The translations under genes were made by a program, and so were the position numbers. A stretch of DNA of 64,000 bases from Paramecium octaurelia (taxonomy: Eukaryota > Ciliophora > Oligohymenophorea > Peniculida > Parameciidae): positions 372,001 through 436,000 of the forward strand of contig CAJJDP010000013.1 in NCBI GenBank assembly GCA_905182995.1, given 5' to 3'. Positions 1 through 12,119 of the stretch are shown here, piece after piece. Within the stretch, counting starts at the first letter, position 1, and the number at the start of each line of letters is the position of its first letter. Under the pieces are notes generated by a model. That model was not told the origin of the DNA. It did no database searches and saw only the letters and a list, made by a program, of their open reading frames with translations.

Positions 1-1709
<1,709 letters not shown>

Positions 1710-1785
1710 TTCATTTATTTTTGTTTTAACAACTTTTTTACAATACTATTATTTTAAAGTAATCAGAATATCTTTTTAATTTATA

Positions 1786-3302
1786 TCATTAATCATTAGT
1801 AGAATTGAATAGGTCTTATTCTTTTTACATATTTCTAAAAGTATCCTCCATAACAATATTTGGCCCTTGTTGTTATTTAAGCAAAATACCCTAAAAACCT
1901 TTTGTATCTATAGGCTCTCTCAAATTTGTTTCCTTTTCTCCAATATCAGGACTATTAAATCATTTAATTATATATACATATTTAGTTATTAAATGGAAAT
2001 TTTTTCATAGAAAATGTTACTGTTTTTTTAAGATTAGCTATCCTATTCAATAGAATAAAGTAAATTTTAAAGATTTTAGATTTCATAATGCTGATTCATG
2101 ATTGTCTTTTATTAAGATTCAATTTATTTTTTTTAAATTTGAACTATTTATTTTAATTTGTTTAGTTATTTTTAATAAATTATATTTCCATTTGAATTGG
2201 AAGTCATATTTTATTATTTTTCATTTAACGCAAATTAATTAATAATTGTTTACATGTCTACCAATTTTTATTCACAAATTTCTTTCTCAGATGTTATTAA
2301 TTCTAACTATGCCTGGTATTATTAAATTTCTGATTGCATTTAAGCTCCTTTATATTAAAAGTCTTACTATTAAAATTTCTATGCAATTTCAATTTATTAA
2401 TTAATGTTATTAAGATAGGATTTTTCAGAGTTTTTTTAATATTAATTAATATTTTATCTTCCAACTTCTTATTATTTTAGATTATCAAGTTATTATTTTA
2501 AATTAGAAATTGTTTGATCCTTATTTTATAGTAATTGCTAATATTCCTTTAACTCTCTTTAAAGTTATTATATTTCATAATTTTTAAGGTTCAAAATCTA
2601 ATCACTATTAGATTAAGTTTAATTTCTTTCATTTTATATCAATCTTACATCCTCTATTAATTATTGATTTTATTATTTCAGCATCATATATTCATTATTT
2701 TACTAATCGAAATTCTATCTCATAGTTTCTATATCTTTGAGCATATCATCACCTTAATTAAATAACTTTTAATTCTCTTCATACAATCTAGTATTAATTT
2801 CTTAAAGTTTTTAGTTTTCTTATTCTCTTTATATTAATAATTATTAAGTTTATTGTAATTGCAAAATTAATTATTCTTTCCTGTGATCTATCACTATATT
2901 TGATTTCTAATGACAAAAGCTTATAATATTTTGTTAATCATCTTCTTACTTCAATAATGGTTTCTACAAAACACTATGAGGACTTAATGAGAAATTATTT
3001 TATAATTGCTAAGGTATTTTATCAATAAAAGTGCAAACCTTGGTTCTAGTAGGAGTTTTGGTAATTAAATTTTCGCTTGATTTGTTGTGAGAGTTATCAA
3101 GTCTTAAATTGCTGGTACTGCTTTAATGACTCTATCTTAGTATTTCTAAATTTTTAGATGATTATTGTGAATTTAATCTGTTGTTATTATTGCTATTGAT
3201 ATCCATTCTCATTTTATGCATAGGAATAGTTAAAATGTCTGAATTAGGATATTTTTATGGTTTGTCTAAGGGAGCAGAATTTTTGGATTTTAAATTATTC
3301 AT
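1786..3302 (-). CDS. Long coiled-coil protein, Q/N-rich
   Basis: Function not recognised. The start ATG at 3302 gives MNNLKSKNSAPLDKPQKYP. One 26-nt intron near residue 435 joins the C-terminal exon, and the total is 496 residues ending at TGA 1786-1788. Residues from about 130 to 430 are dominated by heptad-like runs of L, I, E, K and Q (for example LQEINTRLYEENQKLF), so a long alpha-helical coiled coil is expected. There is no signal peptide or membrane segment. The gene begins only 49 bp downstream of the katanin stop on the same strand, with an AT-rich spacer. A cytoskeletal or ciliary role would be a guess. Confidence 0.75.
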
Positions 3303-3351
3303 TAACGACTAAAATATTATATATATAAATATAATAGACAAAAAATAAACT

Positions 3352-5653
3352 TCAATTCTATGCATTGTTTGGATTAATTTTCTTTAGCAAACTTACAGTT
3401 TCTAATTACAATTTTTTTGCCAACTCTGTTAGCTCATCTTTATTTCTTTCGATTAATTTTTACATTTTGGGCATTTGTACTATTATCTTTAATTGTTCAA
3501 TAACTTTATCGTATTTCTATATTCTTTCTTCTCTTGCTAAGTCAGCTTTGGATAATTGATTAAAGAGCTTTATGTTCAATATTTCCTAAATTCATTTTAT
3601 AAATAATACATCTCTAAATAAACAAAGAGATTATTAAGCAAAATCTAGACCTGTTTTGATATGAAATGCAAATCTAGATTCAATTAATAACCTAGCTTTT
3701 TCCAATAAAAGTGGAAAATTCTCTATAGGAATTGAACTAAACTTAGGCTATTAGGAATAGAGTGAGAGTGCGTCCTACAAAATTGAAGGATCTGTTACTC
3801 TAAATTTATAAATAAATTTACTGATTTATGGCATTAATAGCTGATTTAATATTATTATTGATCCACCAACTTAGGATTGGTTTAATGTATTTCATTCGTT
3901 GAGATAATATTTAATTTATTCTATTATGATCTTTATTTATTTCGTGAATGAGATCCACTTGTTTAAATTTCTCTTTATTATGATCTCCCAACATGAATTA
4001 AGACAATGTAAGTTCACTGGTGGTATTCATATCCGGATCTTCTTCAAAATTTTCATTGTATTCATCCTCTTCCTATTAATTATTTTATGGCATTTATTAT
4101 TTTAGTTAGGCTTATTAATTACTTAGATATTGTTACTAATTATTTATTGGTTAAGCAATTTAATTCTTCTACTATTGTTGAGAAGGTAAGTTTTATTATT
4201 AATTCTACTAATTTATGGAAATTGTTTATTAAATTTGATATTGATAAAGTAATTGCTACTACTACTACTACTATTATTATTATTATTGCATTTAGTATTA
4301 TAGTAACCCATTTTAATTATTGTTATTATGTGGATTATTAATATATGGCGAATTATAATTTTGAGGCTGAATAGGTGGGAACATTGGTTGTGGTTATAGC
4401 GATTAATAATCTTTGGAGGCATCATTTTATTTTTATTATTTTTCAAATTGATTATCTTGATTTATATAATTTTATTCTTGTATTTATTAAGTAGGTTTGC
4501 TTTTTTGCTTATTTTCTGGTTCTTAGACTTTGGTTGCCATTTCCTATCTTCTATCTGGTGTTCTCCCTCTTTACTTAGAATTTGCATTACCAGTCTATTT
4601 TTATTCATTAAATCTATTATCCTAACCAATTGATTTCAAAGAAACACCATGCAAACTAAAACCAGATTGAGGATTCGATGCCAATCCCAACAATTACTCT
4701 TAATCTTGTGTAATTACCATGTCTTGAACTCCCTTCCACATACTTTCTACATTATCTATTAATTAACAGTCATGTTCAAGATCCCATACTTTTAGAGATT
4801 CATGCGTTGCTGAATAAAGCACTTTTCCATTATCATTTATAAGTATACTTTGAATAGGAGTGGAATCTGTTCTAGTCATAGACATCTGTATAATTTAAAG
4901 TTGGTTACTTAATTAAAGTCTTGTAGATTCCAAATTCTTATGCAACGATCTGCACCTCCAGATGCTAATAGTTTTTCTAGGGGATTGAAAGCCAAGCATG
5001 TAATCTGACTGTCATGCTGCGTAAACGATGTTATCAATTTTCCTTAAGCTATATCCCAAAGTTTGACTGACCCATCATTTGATCCAGATGCTAATAACTT
5101 GGAATTTGGAGATACAGCCAATGTATTAATTTACATAGTGTGACCTTTGAATTAATTAACAGAAGTTTTTGATCTCAAATCCCATAATTTAATTGAGGTA
5201 TCATATGCTCCACTGAATAATAAATTTTTATTTTCATCCGATGGATATATACAGAGTGCATTCACGCAAGCAGAATGTCCTTTGAGTGTTTGAAGTACTT
5301 ATTTAACTCGAATAAATACATCTCTTGTTTTCTACATCCCAAACATTAATAATTCCTCTATTTGACCCTGAGAAAATTTCTGCTTCACAAAAACTAAAAC
5401 AAATTCTGGCAACTTCAACTTAAGCATTTGAATTATTTTAAGAACTTAAAGTCTAAGATTCTATCATTTTAATACAGCAATTGGTTTTGATTCTCCTATT
5501 TGCCAAATTTGAACACAATTTTTCTCATCACCACTAGCAATAATTTTCTTTGAATTTGTCCCAAATTTAGCACATTAAATTTTGGAGGAAACAATAAAAT
5601 CACCTTATTTGATAGTTTAATTTATTACATTATTTCTAATTTCTTTTTTTCAT
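3352..5653 (-). CDS. KATNB1: Katanin p80 subunit (WD40 + con80 domain)
   Basis: Regulatory subunit of the microtubule-severing AAA enzyme katanin. Six short introns (22-25 nt) give 720 residues. The N-terminal half is a WD40 propeller with clear repeats (GSNRGIINVWDVENKR, SGAYDTSIKLWDLRSK, SGSNDGSVKLWDIAQGK, SGGADRCIRIWNLQD, SATHESLKVWDLEHD). A Q/N-rich linker of about 150 residues follows. It contains a run of TAA/TAG/CAA codons (about 4,200-4,290 on the + strand). The C-terminus is a con80-type helical domain (NRINQILSQRMKYIKPIL, WINNNIKSAINAIN, LLEKARLLIESRF). The domain order matches animal p80 and rules out a generic WD40 protein. Start ATG 5653; the first intron splits the ninth codon. 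Confidence 0.93.
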
Positions 5654-5970
5654 TTTCTTTTTTAATATTATATATATATATAATTTAAATTAACATCTGC
5701 AATTCAAGGTTAATTTTAAGAAATTTTATATTTTAATGTGACCCGGCGATTATATGATTGACAATAAAAAAATGTTTAAGCTCACCTTCCTTCTAGTATG
5801 TTATGTCAAACTTTTATATTTTCGATTTAATTTAATATTGGATGAGCATATTTTTTAATAAGTAAACTCAAAAATTTTTAGCAATTCCAAGAATCTTCAA
5901 TATAACTTTTGCCCAATAATGAATTAATATTAATTATTAAATTTTACCACTGGAACAGAATTCTAAAGAA

Positions 5971-8121
5971 ATGTATTAGAAAATAAAGAAAGGAATTAAA
6001 TAATTCGATCTCTTTGGGGTTGAATTAAATTTAAATATGAAATAAAAGGACAAATATACAACTGCATGTGGTGGATTATCATCTGTTATTATGATATTCC
6101 TTTTGAGCTTCATTTTTATCAACAGGCTTATTAGCATTATCACAAAATCTGAATATACAGTATGTTAAAATATATTGTCATATAGGTTAAAGTGCAAACA
6201 ATATAGACTGCAAACCCTAGTTATAGTACTATGAATGTAGACAACTTTATGCTTGCAATAAAGCTTGAAGATCCTCTAAAAGAATATTATAAAAATTCTT
6301 CAAAAAGTTTCTTTTCGATATCGCTTCATCAGTATATTCAATAAATCTCAGCAGATGGCTCAAAGAAGAGAGAGTAATTAAGGGAATTCAAATTAGAATA
6401 ATGCAATGCTGAACACTTCCAAAACATTGACTTTCAATATAATGCATATATTGAATAATAGCTCCAATATTATTTATGTCTGCCTTTAACGTATGAACTT
6501 TAGTTACAAGGTGGCTTTAATACTGAAACATTGCTATATCCTAAATTAATCATATAATTGTGTAAGGAAGAAGAAAACTGCTATACTTAAGAAGAAATAG
6601 AAAAAGCTTAACTAGATAAAAATACAGCTATCACTCTTTCAACTCTTATTAAATCGACTTTATTTTCTTCGAATAGCACAGATGACGATTTACATTAGTA
6701 CATTAATTCTGACTTTTACCTCTAATCAAATCTATAATAATCTATATATACAGATTTATTTTTTTAACATAATAAAGTTTAAATAGATGACAATTTATTA
6801 AGTTTAATGACTACAACCAAGGAATTGGACTATTGGTCCTACACTCTCAATGACAACAGATAATTTAATGTATATTAATTTATTAATATTGTAGAAATAA
6901 GATTTTAATCTTACTAACTTATTTGAAATAAACTTAAGAATAAATCAATAGAATCAGATTACAACAAAGACTGCATATAGATTAGACTAATTTATTTCAT
7001 ATCTAGGAGGAATGCTCAAGTTCTTTACTGCAATATTTGGAGTGTTTGCTATTAAATACAATTTAGTCTCAATGAGAATTTCTTTGGCAAATATTTTATA
7101 CGATTTTAATATTCCTTATTAAAATTAAGGTAGGCTACAATTTTCATATGATAGATTGCTGAACTTTATATAATATAAAATTAATAGAGTTGACGAATTA
7201 CTAGTGAAACTCAAAAACTATACTTTTTAAGTGATTAAATTAAGTCACATCACTAGAATGTGGAGTAGTGTTTCTTAGAGTCAAAAGATATAAAGATAAG
7301 AGTAATCATAAGAACAAGCAGAAGTAATAGAACAAAAAATCACTTAATTTGATATTAATTAGTTTACTAAAAAATTAATGGAATATAAAGAAAGTTTTAT
7401 GGACAATTTAGTTCAAAAGATTTTAGATACTAGAAATTAATTGAGATTAGATTTAAATTTTTATGTTTATATTCTTTTGGGGTGTTCCTGCTTTAAAAAA
7501 ATTTGGATGACAAGATAGCTGATAATTCAATGTGATTAAATGATAAAAAGGGATTTAGATATTATTACAATACTAAGTAAAATCCAATAAATTGATAAAT
7601 TAAAAAAAACATTACTGGATGAAAATTAAGTATCAGTTTTCAATTACACTCCGAGACCCGTTGTTTTTATAGACAAACATTATCAAATTATCACTGAAGA
7701 TTAGACTAGGCCAAATCATTTAATAACTTAAACTAACAAATAGAAACGATCAAGAGTAATCAATAAAAGAATAAGATTTAACACAACTAAAAAGTTCTTT
7801 AAAATTTATAATTCTTATCTTAAATTGAAAGAAAATAACAATGAGATAAATTACAGGCTAACCTAAATGCTTGGCCCTACTTTAGAATTGATTTTCTAAA
7901 AGTATCATGAAATATAAATTGCAGCCCAAATAAAAGATGATCTAAACAAAACATAGTTAGATATGCATTCTAAAATTTCAGAATAATCTGTAGATAATAA
8001 TAATCATAATAATCATGATAATAATAATAATTAAAGAGTAGATTCAAAGATTCAAATTCATCAATATGTAAAACCTAAAATGTTAGAGGATGATGGAGAA
8101 GAAATTTTGTATTCTGGTTGA
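5971..8121 (+). CDS. Ciliate membrane protein with N-terminal and central TM segments
   Basis: Function unknown; 699 residues after removing introns at 6160-6185 (26 nt) and near 6868 (25 nt). The N-terminus reads QFDLFGVELNLNMKQKDKYT and leads into a hydrophobic segment (SSVIMIFLLSFIFINRLISII, about residues 33-53). A polar region of about 250 residues that could face the lumen or outside follows. A second hydrophobic segment (GGMLKFFTAIFGVFAIKY) comes next, then a probably cytoplasmic tail with coiled-coil-like and N/D-rich stretches. This TM, large loop, TM, long tail layout recalls a lineage-specific ciliate family of putative transmembrane proteins. I cannot assign a substrate. A weakly hydrophobic patch near NFYVYILLGCSCF may be a third segment. 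Confidence 0.8.
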
Positions 8122-8190
8122 TCTATAAGCTTCAATAGTTTATAACTACTGATTCATTTATTTAATATTATTCAATATTTCAATGAGCAA

Positions 8191-8592
8191 ATGCCACCTG
8201 AAAGAAAATTCTAAAATATCAAAAAAAATCAAAGAAGAAAAAGAATATCTACCTTCAATCTTCAATATGAAAATCCAAATATAGTTACTACTTAGATGGA
8301 CTTGATAATAAAATTAGTTCATCCAGAACAGCTCTGTTGTTCACTGAAACCCAGAGTATTCTAAAATTTCATAAATAAGTGTTTGTAACTACAAAAATCG
8401 AAAAAATCTATGAAAAATTTCAAGATCACAATTGAGATGCTATTCTGGGATATCAGTTTTTCTTAGGTGTAGAACATAATTTCATGTTATGTTTCAGATC
8501 CGAAAAAGCCTCTCGAGTAACATGCTATCTTTAATAGAGAAATAAATTTATTGTATGAATACAAACCTATTGTTGCTCCTCTTTTTAGATGA
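8191..8592 (+). CDS. Small basic hypothetical protein
   Basis: Single-exon reading frame of 133 residues, starting MPPERKFQNIKKNQRRKR and ending KPIVAPLFR before TGA at 8590. The N-terminus is strongly basic. The rest is of mixed composition with some Cys (PEQLCCSLKPRVF) and short hydrophobic runs, but no convincing TM helix. The in-frame sequence upstream of 8191 is open, so a slightly longer protein is possible. It lies between the 3' end of the membrane-protein gene and the convergent MYCBP gene. I recognise no family; coding is supported by composition and frame only. Confidence 0.5.
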
Positions 8593-8721
8593 TTCTAAGA
8601 GTCAACCAATCAATTTAATTTAAAAAAAATTATTTTTTGTAAAATGTATTATAATATTGGATTATTTAGAATAAAATATAGAAACTGCTTAGCGATATCA
8701 TTAAATATTTTTTATAATTCA

Positions 8722-9063
8722 TCAATTTTATTCTTACTGGGCTGCTTATAACTAAATTATTGGATATTTTCTTCATTACTTCTTTTTTTAATTCAGCAAC
8801 TTCTCTCTTTAATCTAATGTTTTCATCTTTTAATTTCTCATATTCTAATTTCAATTTGTCAACATCAATATCTACTGGAGATCCTAGATACTTTTTGACA
8901 TAGCTAAATTTAAATCCTATGTTTACTCAATAGCATTATTAGGTTTTTCAGGTTCTTCATACAATCCAACTAAGACTCTTGTTAATTGATCAATTACTCC
9001 TGCTTTTTCTAAATACTTTCTAAATTCTTCTTTTTTGGAATCGGTTGTCTAATTGATATTCAT
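8722..9063 (-). CDS. MYCBP: MYCBP / AMY-1 homologue
   Basis: Homologue of c-Myc binding protein (AMY-1), in animals a small helical adaptor also found with centrosomal, ciliary and AKAP complexes. Two introns (23 and 28 nt) give 96 residues. The N-terminal core is nearly diagnostic: DSKKEEFRKYLEKAGVIDQL, then TRVLVGLYEEPEKPNNA, compared with the animal pattern DSKREQFRRYLEKSGVLD...LYEEPEKPNSA. The C-terminus is a coiled coil (LKLEYEKLKDENIRLKREV) ending LQAAQQEQN. Length matches the family (about 100 residues). Without the 28-nt intron the frame would run on into an implausible hydrophobic tail. A basal-body or ciliary role is inference, since ciliates have no Myc. Confidence 0.9.
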
Positions 9064-9425
9064 GTTTATACTTAAAAGCTCATCGATTTGAATAAAATAA
9101 TAAAAAATAAATAATAATTAATTAATTAATTTACTTTATATTCATTTTATGTATTATAATTTGAAAAGGATTTTTGATTAAATATGATAAAGATTTCTAC
9201 TCTGTTTTTTCTTGGGACAATCATTTAAAGAGAGATAATTATTTGTTAAACCAATGATATTAAATCATAGGAAGTAGAATTCAACTTAATTAATAATTTG
9301 TTAGGTTCTCTGAGAATTATATATATTGATATTATTAAAATGATTTGATTGATAGAAGATGTTTAAAATAACGAATTTTACATCATAATAAGGACGTCTT
9401 AAATTTGATAAGAATTTTATATGCA
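9064..9425. other. AT-rich intergenic, no gene seen
   Basis: A 362-bp spacer between the MYCBP start and the stop of the next gene on the same strand. It contains AATT tandem units near 9,115-9,130 and other simple AT sequence. I see no open frame, tRNA-like or repeated element. It presumably carries the MYCBP promoter. Confidence 0.6.
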
Positions 9426-10310
9426 TCAAAATTTATTTATCTAATAGTTTCTTTTTGTTAAGTAAAAAATACTAAAGAATATGTATTTAATTCCATCAAT
9501 ATATATTAAAACGAGAGTAAATTACTAATAGCCATTTGAAATTAAAAATTATTTACTTATTATTTTTTCATTAAAGTTTAACAGTATTAACATTATTGGA
9601 GTAAACATGACTATCTCTATAGTTTTCAATATAAAATTCGTAACGATATATGTTTTAACTCCATTTCTTAATGATTTTAATAAATAATATGATAATTCAT
9701 TAGGAGTTAGTAAATAAATTAAAAGTTGTTTGAGATTAAATTGAGACGATTCATTTCGCCAATCATACCATTCTTTTGATGCTTCCTCAATCATATTTAT
9801 ATTCGTAAAATTTTATCTAAATAATACTATTATCATCAAAATTGGTTAGTTTCTATACAAATGTAATTTCCTAAATAGCATTCTTATTAAACTCAAAAAA
9901 AAGTAAAATCTTGGTATTAGTAATAGATAATATAACATTATTTTACCATCGCTTTCTTTATCAACTAATAGAAGAAATAAATATATGTAAGAATTTAGTC
10001 TGATCAAACTATCAACTAAAATTGAAATCAACATAACAAATTCTAATTATCTATTAATTTTCATTTCTCTTAATAAAATTATTGATAATTCCAATTCAAC
10101 TTTGTAACTTTATTTTGGTTTGTTTAACTTATGTTGAATATCAAATATACGCTATATTCTATTTGATTTGATCATTTAACTCTCAACTACTAGATTTTCA
10201 GTAGTAGTTTCATCTGTTATTGGATGCTCTTCTTTTTATAGAAGTGGAGATTCGGAAAAGGAGGCAACAGGGATCATTTCATGATAACAATGAAATAGCG
10301 ATTCTTCCAT
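9426..10310 (-). CDS. Polytopic membrane protein, unknown
   Basis: Intronless frame of 294 residues starting MEESLFHCYHEMIPVASF. After about 90 polar residues, several hydrophobic stretches suggest four or more membrane helices: FVMLISILVDSLIRLNSY, YIYLFLLLV, IMLYYLLLIPRFYFFLSL, and later VMFTPIMLILLNF. A polar loop containing KEWYDWRNESSQFN separates the two hydrophobic halves. No signature motif was recognised. It is transcribed away from the RNA gene region at 10.4-10.75 kb. Frame integrity over 295 codons with TGA as the only stop supports coding; function is unknown. Confidence 0.7.
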
Positions 10311-10492
10311 AAGAATTATTAATTATTTAATAAAAAAAATATTCGAAAATAATATTCAGCAACATATTAAAATAAAGTACTGTTTTAAAATAGATTAATA
10401 ATATTTACAACTTCACTTATAATTAGAAAGCATTATAAATAATAGAATTATAAAAAATAAATAGAACGTTTTAATTTTGTTCTCTTTTTAAA

Positions 10493-10530
10493 TCCCATAA
10501 ATGAATAGAAACAATTAAGCAAACTTATAT
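10493..10530 (+). promoter_or_regulatory. External pol III-type promoter (TCCCATAA + TATA-like)
   Basis: TCCCATAA at 10493-10500 and TTATAT at 10525-10530. The last base of the TATA-like box is followed, after a 20-base gap, by the first base of the RNA closing stem at 10551. The same two elements with the same spacing precede the diverged copy at 49.4 kb, where most other flanking sequence is not conserved. This is the arrangement of a PSE plus TATA box of U6-type genes. Confidence 0.65.
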
Positions 10531-10550
10531 GCAATTGGAGCAATAATGTT

Positions 10551-10753
10551 TTGAGGTCATGCTAGTGAGATACTTCATAACATATTCAATTATCGAAAAC
10601 AAAGATATACAGACTAGAGAAAAAAGAAAGCGGCAGCATGGACTCTAGCCAAGACAAAATAAAAAAAAATTAAAATTACCTTAGTGTCTAAAACACTTAA
10701 GTAAATTATTATAAAAATTCACTCACGGCGCTCTATCTCAATTCACTTTTTTT
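10551..10753 (+). ncRNA. vtRNA: Vault RNA-like small RNA, copy A
   Basis: A candidate pol III transcript of about 200 nt ending in T7 at 10747-10753. Its ends pair: TTGAGGT (10551-10557) with ATCTCAA (10735-10741, one G-U). Inside lie CATGCTA (10558-10564), a second stem GTGAG/CTCAC (10565-10569 with 10722-10726), ATACTTC just after its 5' strand and GGCGCTCTA (10727-10735) just after its 3' strand. From memory, vault RNAs share GGTTACTTC and GGGCGCTCT at these same positions around a short stem. The middle holds a CTAGAG/CTCTAG hairpin and an AGTGT/ACACT hairpin. No internal B box is evident. It is longer than the usual 90-140 nt, and no long coding frame is present. Confidence 0.7.
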
Positions 10754-10789
10754 ACATTTCTTAAATTCATTTTATTATTATTTTACATT

Positions 10790-11621
10790 ATGAGATAATA
10801 AATTCCTTAACCTTTATATGGAGTAGGATTTTTACCATAATTGTAATAAATTTCATAGCCAACAATTAAAATAGTTTCTCAACATCCATTTTAAATTCAA
10901 CCAATAGTGCAACAACCTTATTAATTCTAGCAGCAAACTAGTTTTTCATAGTAATCTAATAGACCTATTATCCCTATAAATGATAATGCCAATGTATGTC
11001 GTCCAACAGCGTGGAATCACTCCCTACATTAAAGATTTTATACATCTTAGTTTAATGTTTAATCTTAAAATTAAATGCAGGTTATTAATCTGCATTAAAT
11101 TGAAGAACCTTGGAAAATGAAAGTGTAGGAACTGCAAAATAGGATTAAAGTTTTATAAACATAGCAGTTGAAAAAATAAGATTAAGATGAAGAGAGTGAA
11201 TTATCTTAAGCATATAGTTAGATTTAACAGTTAATTAATACCATAAAAATATTGTAGGAGGAAATATAATAATTTTAAGAGAAAATAGAAACAAAATAAC
11301 ATATAATAGATGGGTATGATAAATAGTTGAGTGAAAAAGATAAAGAAATAGATGATGCTAATCATTATATTTCAGAACTTCATGCATAATTGGAAGATTA
11401 GAATGCTAATGTAGAAGAGAAATAGAAATATCTAATTGATGAAGTAAGTACTTGGAAAAAGAAGTTTATTGAATAAAATAAGTAAAAGATCGATATAATA
11501 CAATTAAAGGGAGTTCCATAAAAAATAGGAGGAACTGATGACACTACAAGCTGAGCTGGATAATCTCAAAAATTAATAGATCATCATAAATAAATCTAGT
11601 GATTATAAACAAAACAAATGA
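10790..11621 (+). CDS. Q-rich N-terminus with C-terminal coiled coil
   Basis: Function not recognised; 267 residues. The N-terminal 110 residues are Q/P/N-rich (MRQQIPQPLYGVGFLPQ). From about residue 110 a continuous coiled coil follows (EEPWKMKVQELQNRIKVL, QQLINTIKILQEEIQQF, KQLSEKDKEIDDANHYI). A 28-nt intron (about 11,478-11,505) is needed. Without it the frame ends early at 11,554; with it the heptad pattern continues through ELMTLQAELDNLKNQQ to TGA 11619-11621. The ATG is 36 bp past the terminator of the upstream RNA gene. Likely a structural or centrosome/cilium-type protein by composition only. Confidence 0.75.
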
Positions 11622-11681
11622 CTAATGGTATAAATTTGAATTAACTAAGATTAATTGAATTTTATATATATTTAATTATAA

Positions 11682-12060
11682 ATGTTTCAAAAGTGTATGC
11701 AATTAGCAAGGAAAGCCTAGTTTTCACAGGTTGTGAAATCTTACACTAGTTTAGCTCAACATAAATGGTTAGATTATGATGAAACTCATAAAGTATTATG
11801 AATAATATTAAGAAATCACTCCAAACTCATAAAAGCAGAGCTGAAGAATTTATTCATAAAGTTCCAGTAATTGAAGTAGATTCTGATGTGGTTAGATGCT
11901 TAGTAATTCAATGTCTTATTTTTAGGGTGGTACCCATATCAATGCAGGACATCCTTAGGTTTATATCAAATTAGATACAAGAACTGAAGGAACACCTTAA
12001 ACTTGCAAATATTGTGGCTTATAGTATGTTAAGAAGGGGCATGGATCACATCATCATTGA
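11682..12060 (+). CDS. NDUFS6: Mitochondrial complex I zinc-finger subunit NDUFS6
   Basis: Accessory zinc-binding subunit of respiratory complex I, matrix arm. Introns of 20 nt and 23 nt give 111 residues. The N-terminus (MFQKCMQLARKAQFSQVVKS) is basic and hydroxylated like a mitochondrial presequence. The C-terminal zf-CHCC region shows VRCLGGTHINAGHPQVYIKL followed by CKYCGLQYV. The conserved Zn ligands are Cys near VRC, His in GHP, and the CxxC pair. The protein ends in a His-rich GHGSHHH. Length and motif order match the family. It sits alone between a coiled-coil gene and the convergent FARAT gene (60 bp between stops). Confidence 0.93.
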
Positions 12061-12119
12061 GCATCAATCAAAATATCATCATAATTTATTAATATATATA
12101 TGAGTATATACAACACTAC

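Larger units (their letters stand above)
10418..10785 (+). repeat. Left arm of 368-bp inverted repeat carrying an RNA gene
   Basis: This segment recurs as a near-identical reverse complement at 28383-28751. Divergence is a few percent, mostly single substitutions and one-base indels. The repeat covers a complete transcription unit: promoter elements, RNA and T7 terminator. It stops four bases before the ATG of the coding gene at 10790. No transposase or terminal motif is visible, so it looks like a duplicated gene rather than a transposon. Confidence 0.92.

Noticed and set aside
4213-4446. Short N/S-rich minus-strand ORF as a separate gene
   Set aside because: It is an out-of-frame shadow of the katanin p80 linker, whose own frame joins the WD40 and con80 domains with consistent splicing.
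10418-10785. Transposon or MITE interpretation of the inverted repeat arms
   Set aside because: No terminal inverted repeats or target duplications within an arm, and a diverged third copy conserves only promoter, stems and motifs, as expected for a gene.
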